Of a stretch of DNA of 64,000 nt, positions 33,912-45,652 are shown piece after piece (positions within the stretch are counted from its first letter, which is position 1; the number at the start of each line of letters is the position of its first letter). The stretch is from Spinacia oleracea (lineage: Eukaryota > Streptophyta > Magnoliopsida > Caryophyllales > Amaranthaceae). Made by a program: the position numbers and the translations under genes. The DNA is taken from contig NC_079489.1 of assembly GCF_020520425.1 (NCBI RefSeq), forward strand, positions 16,764,001-16,828,000. Reading direction: 5' to 3'. A model generated the notes under the pieces. It was not told where the DNA came from, did not search any database, and worked only from the letters and a program-made list of their open reading frames with translations.

Positions 33912-34253
33912 GGCTCTGTTTGCCGTTTGGTAGGGTGTAAAACGTTTTCATTTAATTTTTCATGAAAAATATTTTTCAAGGAAAAAAACAATTCCAAACT
34001 AGTTTTCCTTTGTTTGGTACCTTAAAGGAAAATGGGAGAAGATGGTGAAAATTGAGGGGAAAAAAGGAGAGAGGAGTAAGGAAAAAAAGAAGAAAAAGTG
34101 GTTTCCTTCCCTTACAAATTGAAAAGGGTTTTCACCTTGGAGGGAGTCATTGAAAATTATTTTACATCCCTTACCCAACCAAACAGCGTAAAATGATTGA
34201 AAAAGGGAAAATCATTTTCATTGAAAATATTTGACGTCCTACCAAACGGAGCC
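33912..34253. mobile_element. Tourist-like (PIF/Harbinger) MITE
   Basis: Left end GGCTCTGTTTGCCGTTTGG; right end inverted CTACCAAACGGAGCC; flanked by TTA on both sides (33909-33911 and 34254-34256), the TSD of PIF/Harbinger elements. The 342-bp body has no coding signal. A second GGCTCTGTTTGCC starts at 33802, probably a fragment of a relative. Confidence 0.85.
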
Positions 34254-34569
34254 TTAAGGGAAAGCCTCAAGGGAAAGCAGCATGTCTCTGCAGTAGGAAG
34301 AACTAAATAACAACTCTCTTGCAAGATTCCGATATAACGTAGTGTCCTGTCCAATAAGTTTATCTGAAAATTTTCATACCTCAAAACCACGTACAGGCTT
34401 ATAAAAGATTTAATTACAAACCTCATAGTTAGTAAGCATCATCCAATTTTACAGCTAGCTCCAAACTTTTGCAACCATTTACACATGCATTATTAATTAC
34501 TAGCATATTGTACTATAGCAATCATCGAAAACTTTGCTATTGGCAAGCTAGAGGCTTAAGTACAGTTTG

Positions 34570-36680
34570 CTAGTAACCAAGATCAGGGACGATTGAGTAC
34601 TCATCGTCATCATCATGACTTATCTCTATTCTAGGCTTTTTGTTGGGCATGCTCATCTTAGGAGGTCTGTATTGTATTGTATTGCTGCTTGGTATCGACA
34701 TTGGAAGTTGAGGTACTTCAGCTGCTGCTAACGCTTCGTGAGGAATTTGCTCACCGAATACATCTGACCACCAGTCGAACTCTCCTAGTTTCTGCACATA
34801 ATTACATTATCAACAACAAATACATTGTCAAATATAAAGATTTTTACTTAATTTAGAATACACAAATTAAAGGGGATTTAGTTATTTGATGGTAGCAAAT
34901 TAATTAATGATCCTAACCTTATTGGCAGATTCAAAATCAGGAAACTCCAAGAAATCATCTACAGCCCATGATGAGGGAGGTGAAAAGGCGGCAGGCTGTT
35001 GAACTGTTTGTTTTAAGGAGGCAACCTGTTGTTCATTTTGGTTGGATGGCTCTGTGCAGTTATTTTCAGTTTCATTTTTGCACTTTGAGAGGCAGCCCAG
35101 TGCTACACGTATACCAGTGGCTAAGTATCTCTGATGGTTTGCGGCTAGAGTAGCAGCCGCATGAATTGATTCATCGCAATCCTGACAGAAAAGGGCTCTG
35201 TCCTCTACACAGAAAATAAATGCAGTCTTTTCCTGAAAATACAGAATGCACCCGTCAGCGATCCTACTCGATTGCAACAAATGGAGTATCACTATCTAAT
35301 CTTTTCTTGAATACATTGCAAGTTGCAACTGCTACAAATTTGCTAAAATGGTTTGTATATCTCAATGTCTCATACAGTCATACAGACAGAATACAGATCC
35401 ATAATAGGATTCTTGTCTTTAGATCAGGTAAAAAAACATGGTTGCAACAAGCTTCGAGGGCTTTAGTTCATACTCAGTATAAAGCATAATGAAAAATTCA
35501 ACTCTAGACCTATACCGGAAAAACTAACCCGTACCCAATTATCCGACCCAAATTAACCAAGCCAGGGCCGTTACCCAAAATCACTCGACCCGAATTGTAT
35601 ATGACCCAATTTGACACTACCTGAATCCAAGTGAACCTACACCGATGAGTCTAGATTATTTTATTGTAACAAGCCTATATGAAATGACCAGATCCAACAC
35701 GAACCGACACAAACCCGAAATCAATCCGATGTATTCTTCACATACATAAACTTGACCCGACCCAAATAGACCCGATCCAACACCAACCGGCACAAACCCG
35801 AAATCAACCAGATGTATTCTTCACATAAACTTAACCCGATCCGAATAGACACAGTCAAAAAGACCCGATTACCACCTAAACCTAAACCCTAAAATCGATA
35901 GCCTTCCTAGTCAACTCAAGTCTCATTTGGGTTCCCTCCAAAAAAAAAAAAAAGACTCATTTGGGTGATAAAATTGCAACCCTTCATCCTAGAAAATCTT
36001 CATAAAATTCCTAGTGTGCCGGTGTGTCCCAATTTCCAAATAGATCTGAAAAGATTGCTAACACAATTAACAAATCACCATATTTGAATTACTTTTTTCC
36101 ACACCCCAAAAGTCTCAAATCATGTGACAATATTTAATTAGACTTCCCAAATCAAGGTTATAATTTAAGTACACAATCTTGGACAAATCACAAGATCATT
36201 TTATGAAGTTTAGCCCCTTAAATTTCAGTACACCTAAATAGATCAGGATCAGGGTCATCCTGCTCCAAGTTGTGTTCACTAAAAATTTCAAAACTTTAGT
36301 ACAATCAGTGAGTCACACGAGTACTAACCTACCGGATAAAAATAATCATTGGTATTTAACAGTGAGGTAAATCAACTAAGTAATCATATTCTCAACATAC
36401 ATCACTATAATCAACAAAATAGTTACTTTCAATAAGATTAAATATTAAAATTGTTTATGCTGTCAAATCAATTTATGGAAACTCATAGTGAAATTACCTG
36501 GCAAATGTCACAAGTAGGGAGTTTGCTAGAAAGCTGATTAAGCTGAAGTCTCTGATGCTTACTAGCAAGCTTATTTGCTGCATGAACTTCTGTATCACAC
36601 TTTGCACAAAGGGCCGCTTCATCTGCACAACAAATTACCGTCGCTGGATTTCTCTCACAAACATCACACTGAATTTTCAT
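34570..36680 (-). CDS. BBX24: double B-box zinc-finger protein, BBX24/BBX25 (STO/STH)-like
   Basis: Three exons on the minus strand: 36680-36498, 35232-34918, 34791-34570, with GT-AG introns, both at phase 0. They give 239 residues, close to the length recalled for Arabidopsis BBX24/25. B-box 1 (residues 5-43) begins CDVCERNPATVICCADEAAL with CAKCDTEVHAANK. B-box 2 (57-95) has CDIC-Q/EKTAFIFCVEDRALF, CQDCDESIHAA and HQR, with the first intron splitting it. The C-terminus has NKKPRIE and a Val-Pro pair (SIVPDLGY), like the COP1-interaction motif in BBX24. There is no CCT domain. Such proteins act in the nucleus as co-regulators of light signalling with HY5 and COP1. The ATG is followed by the canonical MKIQCDVC start. 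The sequence does not settle BBX24 versus BBX25. Confidence 0.93.
35500..35890. repeat. transposon-like ACCCGACCC-rich sequence in BBX intron 1
   Basis: Intron 1 (35233-36497) carries repeated words such as GACCCGAC, GACCCAAATAGACCCG and CCGGCACAAACCCGAAATC, including a near-duplicate of about 85 bp (35700 versus 35770). This composition is typical of non-autonomous hAT-like repeats in plants; no boundary was resolved. Confidence 0.55.
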
Positions 36681-37100
36681 CTTTACTCTTCACTCTGTTT
36701 TTTTCCTCCCCTGTTTCTACTCTGTTTTCTCTCTCTAGGAACAACCAAATTTCTCCCTCAAAAATACAAATTTCCAAAAACTAAAAGATACCCAGATGAG
36801 AAACTTGACTGATTAACAAAACCCAGATTTTTATTTTATCAAAAGAGATGAAAAAATCCCTAATATCAAGCTAAACTTTTTGTGTATGCTTTGTAAGAGA
36901 TAATAAGAAAGGAAAGAAGAGGAAATAAAATTGAGTAGCAAAATGTAGTATTTATTAATCACAAAAATTATATGAGAGAGAAGCAGACGTGAATGGTGGA
37001 GAATTTGATGTGGTTTGTCTGAATTAAAAGATAAGGATTGAGGATCAAATTAAGGGCACAAATTAGTCCAACACATGTTAGTAGGGTACACTCATATGTG
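36681..37100 (-). promoter_or_regulatory. leader and promoter region of the BBX gene
   Basis: On the gene's strand the ATG is preceded by a GA-rich leader (GAGAGAGAAAAC about 36729-36742). An ACGT-core element (CACGTC on the gene strand, 36986-36991) is of the type bound by bZIP factors such as HY5. The function is inferred from the family's known light regulation. Confidence 0.4.
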
Positions 37101-39222
37101 GTCATTAGAAAACTTGACAAATTTTGTGGTCAAAAAATTGTTTGGGAAATTAAATTTATTTGTTGATGAGTTGTTAGATTTTGTTGTTGGGAAAGCTTTT
37201 ATTATAAAGTTTTTAATTTGATGTCATCTAATTTGCAAGAAATTATAGAAAGTTGGACAAGTGCATCTTGTTCATGAGTCATGTTATGTGAATACAAACA
37301 CTCCTAAAAATCTAATATCCCTTACACACTTGTTTGTGTGCTTGTGTGGTTGTAATTCAAAATGATGCCATAGTGGAGTGTGTGTGACCTCATTGCTTAG
37401 CTATAGAGAGGATCTTTATGCAACAATGTAGCATGTAGGGATAAAAAGTTCATAACTTTTTACTTAGGGCTTGGTTATCATGTTATTTAAGTGATTGAAG
37501 TTTATTTTTTAGGAGAATGATCTTGACAAATCAATGAATCATGTGTATATTTGTGAGTTCCTCGCGATAGGAAGGAAAAAAAGTGTCGGAGTATTTTTTT
37601 ATTTTTTTTTATGTACGATTGTATAATTGACACTTCGTATTGATGGTGGAAAATATGTTAGCACTGAATTCAGTTTAATTAACAACATTTTGAGAGTGCT
37701 TATATAATTAAAGTTGCATTGAAGACATATAATGTGGTAGTAGTAATTATAACTTTCCTTCTGATACACGAAAAACAATGAATGTTGATGGTCGAGAACT
37801 CGAGACTTGTGTGAGGAGTAGGACTGAGGACCTAAAAGTTGTGCCTCAATATCTGTTAGTTTTACCCTTTTAGAAGAAGAAAAATATCAATATACATGAG
37901 TATAACTAGTTAAGTAGTTTGATGTGTGTCACCATCTCCATTTCTTGTGTATTTCTCTTTCCTTAAATTGCAATGCCCTTTGTCCATTTGAAAAAACACC
38001 AAGTTGTGGTTCTAATGAAGAGAGATAAGATATATTTTCTTTGACTGCTTTGATTACTAAATATTTTGAGTAACAAAATGAACAAATTGTTTACTCGTGA
38101 TGCATGACTCTTTTTTATATCTCATATCTGATAGCTTAAATAATCAATTGTCAGTTAACTAAGTAGGTATTGTCAAACAATTCGTACAATCAGTTGCCTA
38201 ATTAGTTTAGACTCCAGTAATTCCTTAACTATTCATATACTCGATCCGTGCTACCTTTGAATTTAAGGTAATTTATCCATTTCAGTTTCATATCAGTTCC
38301 ATTTCAACTAATATTTACTATTAGTATATTTATCAGGCTAGTTTAGACCTGATCAACATAAGCTTGTCCCGGCCCAAAATTTAGCCGGTTTGGGCATATT
38401 TTTTAGACACGAACGGGTTTTTGGCAACTTACAACTACTTTTAAGTTATAAATTTGGGCCGGTCCAAATGGCCTGAAAACCTGACCCGGCCCAAATAGCG
38501 GGTTTGGGCACAAAAAACCGGCCCGAAACTTGATCAAGTCTAGGCTAGTTCAATTAATTAAAAAAGCAAAAATATTACTTCAACTGTTGTAGTTCTTCCT
38601 TTTGATTAATTATTTTTCTCTAAGGAATTATATCTCTATTTACTAATAAAGTATTAATTAGCTTACATGAAGATCTTCCTATATTTGCTACTCCAAAACG
38701 GGGTAAGTAGAACTAAGTAGGACAATGAGAAGAAAAGATGCCCAAACATGTCATCATAATTCTTGACTTCTTGTACGTTATCAGAATTAACACCCTTCTT
38801 AATCCACCATTCCACCCCCACAAATTATACGGAGTACTAAGTTTAGAATCTTAGAGCCACTAAAATGATAAGAGGGACCATCAACATGGATATCAAAGAC
38901 TTGCCTTTTCAAACACTCCGTATTTCTCAAGCTTATTGTTGTCGGCAGCCTTATTTGTTGCAGAGTGGAAACTACCCTTTTCGTCTCACAAACCAATCTT
39001 CATCGCTATTATATAAACTGATAAACATGCATGGTAGTGGCATCGAGGAACGGCACCCAACACGGAAAAAGAACGGCATTGGCACGAAGTAATCGACCGT
39101 GCTCCATCGTATAAGAAGGGGAATCATACGTCTCCACACTTGACAAAAATAAAAAAAAATAAAAAATAAAAAATTAAAAAAAAAAATATGTATGATTAAA
39201 CTTCAACCCCTGTTATATCTAA
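37101..39222. other. intergenic DNA upstream of the BBX gene
   Basis: AT-rich DNA. At 38335-38545 a stretch rich in CGGCCCAAA/GGCCCGAAA words resembles a degenerate hAT-like repeat. Short frames at 38799-39092 have no recognisable motif. Confidence 0.45.
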
Positions 39223-39278
39223 TACATCCTCATATTTTTAATACTCGCAACGTTTGTGATTTATACACTATTCACATA

Positions 39279-40912
39279 CAAAAGGTCTTGCACGTACAAG
39301 GTGTACAATAAATTTACGGTTTTTTCATGAAATGCCCCTGAGGTTTCACGAAACGCACCAAATACACCTGCGCGTTTCAAAATACATAATATACCCCTTT
39401 TTTTAAAAAAAATGCACCAAATGCCCTTAAATGTCCTTAATGACTAATGGCTGTTAACTCCGTTAGTATTAACCTCTAATTTCCTCTAATTAACTCTAGC
39501 TAACAAATAACCTAATTACAATTCAAATCACAAAATCAAGCATAAACTAATAAAAAACTATAAACAACCAATTAAAGAGAGAATTAAATAATAAAAGAGA
39601 GAGTTAATTATACTATTAATAATTGAATTTGAAGCCCAAAATTGAAGAACTGATATTCTGAAAATAAAGAACAGAACTGAGGGAGAGAGAAAAAGAAACT
39701 GAAAGTTTCTGAATTCCAATCCCAGAAAACTAAAATCCAACTCAAATTTGAACTCCAAATTGCTCTAATCTACCTTAACAATTGCTGTTGTCCCTTTACA
39801 TACGATGTTGCTGCTATTTTTGAACAAAATCAGAATACTCAAGAATCAAAAATGAGAAGAACGAAGAAGCAAGAAAAATCCCCAACTCTAAACTGAAATT
39901 CTAGCTACCGATTCCAATTTCTAATTTCTCTCTAATCTATCTTCTCTGCGCTACATCCCCCTCCCTAATCGGAGCTCATATTCCTCCTCCTATGTGCTGC
40001 TCGCTGCCCTATTTTGTTCCCTCCCCCCGCCGAACAGCCCCATCGCAAAAATGAATCAGCCCAGAAAAATAGGGGTTGTTTGTTCCATGTTGCTGTGCAA
40101 CTTTGTTCTTCGTCCTTCGAATCCAACCCCCCAAATTCGCAAAAAAAATCAGCCCAGAAATAGGGGCAGCACCATGTTCATGTGCGGCCGCACGAAATTG
40201 ATACGGGTGCACGGTTTCATCAAACTTCAAATCACAATTTCAATTTATTCGAAAATCTGGGTTCAAATATTTTGGGATTTGAGTTAGCAATTGAAGTTTG
40301 ATGAAGATGGGTTCACCATTTTGATACCCAGAAAAAGGAGATGTGAGATTGAGAGGAGAGAGGGGATTTTGAGTTAATTAGGGTTCATTAGGTGTTAATT
40401 AGGATTAATTAGGCTAATCAGTAGTTAATTAGGGTTAATTTAGGATTAGCTAGATTAATCAAGAGTTAATGTTAACGGAGTTAGACTTCCGTTAAGTCTA
40501 GGGGCATTTGGTGCAAATAAGTTTAAATAGGGGTATATTATGTATTTTGAAACGCGCAGGTGTATTTGGTGCATTTCGTGAAACCTCAGGGGTATTTCAT
40601 GAAAAAACCGATAAATTTATTGTACACCAAGATAACTTTAAACCTTTTTTTTGTAACTTTAACCTAGTTTTGATTAACTTTTATATTAGTAAAAAAAATT
40701 TAATACATAAATATTTTAAAGGGTTAAATGATTAATTTTATACATTATTAGTTATTTCGAAGAAATAAGTTTTACTAAAATGAAAAAATTTATCACTGAA
40801 AAATAGATAACTTTTACATATATATGCTTAACTTTTAAGCATTTTGAGTTAACTTTTACTCCGGTGTACTGTACAATATTTATTGTACACCCATTGTAAA
40901 TAAGAATTTGTG
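39279..40912. mobile_element. MULE-type MITE, itself split by a 1.3-kb MULE
   Basis: Starts CAAAAGGTCTTG, ends inverted CACAAATTCTTA-like; 9-bp TSD ATTCACATA at 39270-39278 and 40913-40921. Without the nested MULE it is about 330 bp and matches the uninterrupted copy at 63406-63732. It contains AACTTTTA words and terminal palindromes like the FAR1-type MULE end at 19913. Confidence 0.88.
39317..40610. mobile_element. non-autonomous Mutator-like element with long terminal inverted repeats
   Basis: Terminal inverted repeats of at least 85 bp begin CGGTTTTTTCATGAAAT and continue CCCCTGAGGTTTCACGAAA. The 9-bp TSD ATAAATTTA lies at 39308-39316 and 40611-40619, typical of MULEs. The 1294-bp element has no transposase; inside is a leader-like region and short frames without recognisable motifs. 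It belongs to the same family as the single end at 11280-11453. Confidence 0.93.
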
Positions 40913-40942
40913 ATTCACATATCATACTTTGACTATTGTTGG

Positions 40943-42016
40943 TAGGGGTTTCAAATCGGATCAACGGATCAGATTTGGGTCTGACTCATCAGATCCGGGT
41001 TGAAACGAATCGGATTGGAACGGATTAATTTGGCTAACGGATCGGATTGGAACGGATTAATTTGGCTAACGGGTCGGATTGGATCTGATTGAAAACTTAA
41101 CGGATCGGATCAGGTCGGATTTTTTATGCACGGGCGTATTGTAGTCGGGTTGGGTCGGATCTAATTGGAACATGACGGATTGTTAACGGGTTCAGATTCA
41201 TATCTGGTCGAATTCATATCGGATCGGACTAACACGGGTCGAATTGAAACAGATTTAGCCGGGTTTCATCAGATTCAGTTTCATATCGGTTCGGGTTGTT
41301 ATCGGATCGAGTTATTCGGTAGCGGGTTGGAATCCGAGTCGGATCCATTTGGTCCAAATTATATAATTATAATGCCGATGACTTATATATTAATTAGGGG
41401 ACGAAAACGATAACTAACTTTTAAAAGTAATAAGAATGTAAGATCAGTAATATAAGTTATTGAGTATATAGTATATAACTTAGTTTAATACTAAATCCGT
41501 TCTTGAAAGTTCTTTACGCCTTAAATCTACATCAATTACAAGCTAGTTTCATTTGAGCAGAGTATATGAAGAGTGAATGAAGTACAAGTACACAACATAA
41601 CTAATAGTCATACGCTTAATTGGTAGTGCAACATAATTAATGTTCTCCTATGGGTCGTGAACGGTTTGGGTTAAACGGGTTCAGATCGAAATTGGCGGAT
41701 TAAACGGGGCAAACGGATCGGATTATATGGATTTTCCTCGGGTTGGAACGGATTCGGGTTCAACGGATCGGATCATAAACGAGTTTCAAATCGCTTCAGT
41801 TCGGATTAAACGGATTCGGATTGTCACCAATCGGTCTGTTATCGGATTCGGGTCTTAATCGGATCAATATTAATGGGTTGGGTCGGATTCGGGTCGAATA
41901 TAATCGGATTGGATCGGATTTTGGATCTCGGTTCGCGGGTTCTAAACGGTTCGGATTCTAAACGATCGGACAAACCCATCGGGTTCACTGGGTCGGATTG
42001 AGAATTGACACCCTTA
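40943..42016. mobile_element. hAT-like non-autonomous element made of CGGATTGG-type repeats
   Basis: Starts TAGGGGTTTCAAATC, ends inverted TAAGGGTGTCAATTC; 8-bp TSD ATTGTTGG at 40935-40942 and 42017-42024, as in hAT elements. The 1074-bp body is almost entirely degenerate copies of words such as GGATCGGATTGGAACGG on the plus strand. No transposase. Confidence 0.88.
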
Positions 42017-42210
42017 ATTGTTGGTGATTTATACGTAAATTAAAACATAGTCATGTGGGATCTTGTTAAATACGTCTTAATATGTATTTTCAAAATATTA
42101 ACTTTTTATAATTTTTGCTTAAAGAGAATTAAAAACATTAATGATCAAAATTGTGCATTGGCATGCGTGAAAGTGACAAACGTTGCGAATAAAAATGAGC
42201 GGAGGAAGTA

Positions 42211-42240
42211 CTAAATTTTAGCCCGTGCAATGCACGGATT
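42211..42240 (-). mobile_element. possible Helitron 3' end (minus orientation)
   Basis: A hairpin CCCGTGCAATGCACGG (42222-42237) lies about 10 bp from ACTAAAT; read on the minus strand this gives hairpin, A/T-rich spacer and TTAGT, close to the Helitron hairpin-CTRR-T pattern. The CTRR is imperfect and the 5' end was not located. Confidence 0.4.
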
Positions 42241-42463
42241 TTATTAAATTATTAAGTTAAAATAAGATTGTTATTTTATTTCATTTTAGATTTATTTTTT
42301 TAATTGTTAGAGTGGTTGATTTTGGATGGAGTTGTATATATGTAGTATGCGTAATTAATTAATAAAAATATCTATGTGTCACCTAATTTTTTTTTTGCGT
42401 GGCACTCGACTTTTTCTTATATATGAATTACTAAAGATGACCAAAGATTTAGTGTAAATAGTA

Positions 42464-42824
42464 CTCCCTCCGTTCCTAAATAAGTGTCACTTTTAGGCTT
42501 CGGCACGGTGCTTAAGAAAATTGTAAAGTGGGTAAGAGTTAATGATTGAGAATGTTTTTTTGGGGGAAAGGATAAAGTAGATACTCCGTAATTGTTTAAT
42601 TGAATAAAGTACAAATAAAAGTGTATGTGGGGATTGAAAAGTGGAAAAGTGTAGAATGTGTAAGTAAAATTAATTATGATTTATAGAAAAGTGGGAAAAA
42701 TGTATGGAAAAGTGTGAAAAGTGAATGGAAAAGTGAGAAAAGTACATGTTCAAAAATAGAAATGTGACACTTATAAGAGAACGTCAAAAATGAAAAAGTG
42801 ACACTTATTTAGGAACGGAGGGAC
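42464..42824. mobile_element. Stowaway-type MITE
   Basis: CTCCCTCCGTTCCTAAATAAG at the left and its inverted form ending AGGAACGGAGGGAC at the right, with TA at both flanks (42462-42463, 42825-42826). Terminal repeats extend about 30 bp (AAGTGTCACTTTT). Confidence 0.9.
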
Positions 42825-43366
42825 TATAAAAACAAAAAATTTACACAATTTAGTCTTGTAGGATATTTTGGCACGATGGAAGGCTATTAGTAACCAAGTA
42901 GACTTGTAGAGACTGAATATGGAAAATAGTGACTCGATTTTTATTCGATCAAAAACATCCGTCGTCAATGGTCCTCTCCTTTGCAGTGTCTTGGGTTAGC
43001 ACAGAATACTTGGATACTAATAAAAAAAAAGCAAAGATCGATGGTTGTTGTAAGTAAAATATTACAGTAAGAAACATATGAGAAAGAACATAAAGGACAA
43101 GTAACCAAACTAGATATAGCTTAGGTACCCAACAACGCGAACAAGTTATAATACGTATCTCTTTTTCAGTTTTATGCGCGCAACAGTCACATTTAGGATG
43201 AGATAGTGAAGAAAAAGTAAACAAGCCGAACCTTTCTAGTACAACGATCTCACCCTCTCAAAACCCCTACGAAACAGGGAGCGGGGGTTAATTAGGAAAA
43301 TTGTAAAAGAAAGCATTTTGAAACTTCTAGGTAACCACTATAACAAGCCATACTAACAAGTAACAA

Positions 43367-43762
43367 CTATTCCTTGTTACTCCTCCAAGGTATAAAGCAT
43401 GTAATAAAAAGTAAAGATGGACGAACCAAGCTAGCACGGTATGTTTTAGTCCGAAACTTCCTCAATTGCATTACGACTTTTCGACGGTAAAACCCCAACA
43501 AAAATTCCTTAACAACCCCATTTATTTTCCTTACTGATCTTCGAACCTTGTACCTTGTAGTATTATCCCCTCCTTCAGAGAAATGATAGCTGCTAAGAAA
43601 TGCTTGCCTTGCATGCCAAAACTCAGGGTCTTTACATGATCGATTCCCATACTCCTCGTTCATAGGATGAATTACGATCTGCCATACATCGGTTTCTTCG
43701 ATGAATTCGTAGTTTTCGAGTAAATTCAACTCTATAACCTCTCCACTCCTAGGATTTTGCAT
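43367..43762 (-). CDS. uncharacterised small plant protein (131 residues), intronless
   Basis: From ATG 43762 the frame is continuous to the stop at 43367. The product starts MQNPRSGEVIELNLLENYEF, has DVWQIVIHPM, EEYGNRSCKDPEFWHARQAF and RYKVRRSVRKINGVVKEF, then an Arg/Lys-rich region and a hydrophobic C-terminal stretch SLLFITCFIPW. It looks like a real protein rather than a chance frame: balanced composition, conserved-looking Trp/Tyr/Cys positions and no low complexity. I believe similar short proteins exist in other plants but cannot name a function or domain. Confidence 0.6.
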   Translation of the reverse strand: MQNPRSGEVIELNLLENYEFIEETDVWQIVIHPMNEEYGNRSCKDPEFWHARQAFLSSYHFSEGGDNTTRYKVRRSVRKINGVVKEFLLGFYRRKVVMQLRKFRTKTYRASLVRPSLLFITCFIPWRSNKE

Positions 43763-44141
43763 TATCGTTAACTTATAAGAGGATCATATAACAGAACTGT
43801 TAGCTTTTGAAACGTTTATTTATATCAGCAGGTATAGCATACTGAAAGTGGTTGAACAAAAGAAAGAATGTTGATAGTCAATTAAGTATTGGTGGCGTTT
43901 GTTGCACCCAAGAACAACTAACTTTTTTCTATAAAGAAGATTAATTTAATTTATGTTTGTCAAACTAAAACAGGATTTAATTCGTGGATTAATAATCTAA
44001 TGCAGTAATGTGGCAGTTTAAATAGTTTTTTTTTTTATCTTTTGATTCTTGGATTTGATTGGAAGCATTTTATATAACATAATTGCATCCCTCAGAAAGT
44101 TACCAATCAGCTACAAGACAAATGGGATTTCAAATAATGTA

Positions 44142-45233
44142 GGTTATGTTTGGCAACACTAGCTGAAATTGAGCTAAAACTGATAAGTTAGCTGAAACTG
44201 ATAAGGTGTTGAACCTGATAAGGTAGGTGTTTGCATCAACTGTTTGGCAAAACTAATATTTTAAGCATCTGAAATTTAATAGGGAGTAGTAACTTTAATT
44301 AATGTTCTATGCATTTTCACAATTAACTAGATACGGGGTATTTTCTTTGTAAGAACAACTACAAATATAATACGGAGTGTAACATTTCTGAAAAATAGTA
44401 TTACAAATATGATATACCCCGTATATATATGTGTCAGAAAAATGGATTACATTTACTCGTTATTCTCAAAACATCCCATCTTTGGATTAACTACGAACAA
44501 TCTCTTGTTTAGAAGGTATTTTTCATAAACATTTTTTAACCAAAAATCACCTTTTCTTCAAGTTAAATGGGCCAAATGTCCTACTTAAATTTACTTATTT
44601 ATAGAGAAAGTGTCCTATTTTAAACAAATTTACTCGGTCCCAAATTTTATTTATTTTACCTTCAAAAAAAGATTTTATTATTTTAATTGAAAAATACGAG
44701 TATTTTTATAATATGAATCTTCTTCTTTGTTTGTTATCCTCTGTCAAACGCATAACTATATGCCAAAGTCCCAAACATCACCAAGCACCATCTTCTTCTT
44801 CTTCTGGGAGTTTCTCCTACACTCCATTAACCCCCTTTGCTCCCCCGTAATAATAATCATCGCACCATTGCTACACTCAACCAATTTTTTTTATTAGAAA
44901 CCACCACAATTGCTTCCAGGACGGCTTGCTATCAATCTTTGTCGATTCGAGTCGGTGACTCTTTGGGGGTTTCTTGCGTATCTGGGGATCTATATAAGGA
45001 TCAACCATACAATTATATGCTTAAGCTTGTGATTATATTAGACTAGTGTATTAATTATTTTATTTTTAAAAAAAGTTTCAGGTGACTAATCTTGAAACGT
45101 TTCAAGATCAGTCATCTTATTCACCTTAAATTGCATTTCAGCTCTTCGACAAACACTTCTAATCATTTAAGAAAACTTATATCATTAGCACCTAATCATT
45201 CAAAATGACTGAAAATGCTTGTCAAACAGAGCC
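44142..45233. mobile_element. TIR element ending GG(T/C)T(A/C)TGTTTG, possibly PIF/Harbinger-like
   Basis: Left end GGTTATGTTTGGCAACAC, inverted right end GGCTCTGTTTGACAAGC, with a possible 3-bp TSD GTA (44139-44141, 45234-45236). The interior mirrors AGCTGAAAT / ATTTCAGCT and CTGATAAG words near both ends. No transposase seen. The TSD is not the standard TWA, so the superfamily is uncertain. Confidence 0.6.
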
Positions 45234-45652
45234 GTAATCTACACAAAAACTCTTTATTACGTAAACAAACATAATCCAGAAAACTATATCTAGTATTTAA
45301 AAAACTCACCCATATTTCATAGATCATTAAATGACACGTGTCACCCCATTTTTCGTCAATAATTTTCTTTTCCAATTTTTCATTTTGTTATACGAAGTAT
45401 TTTGTAGCGTCAACGAATCAACACTTCATCCCCTTCATCTTCCTCATTCAACATCAATTCACCATTTAATTCATATATTCATTCAACCTGTTCCACTCCA
45501 TCCCACTCTTTAACACTCAATATTATTTCACCATCTAATTTATATAGTTTTCAATTTAAATTTAACTCATATATAAATTTATATTCCCACTAATCAAAAT
45601 CACAAACCCTCAATAAAATTAATACTTTAAAAGATGGCTTAATAACCACTTT

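Larger units (their letters stand above)
39225..42208. mobile_element. Stowaway-like MITE interrupted by two further transposons
   Basis: Left end ATCCTCATATTTTTAATACTC followed by GCAACGTTTGT; right end, inverted, TTCCTCCGCTCATTTTTATTC followed by GCAACGTTTGT. TA lies on both outer sides (39223-39224 and 42209-42210). Between the two halves sit a MULE-type MITE (39279-40912) and a hAT-like element (40943-42016), each with its own TSD. Removing them brings the halves together as one short MITE. Confidence 0.75.
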
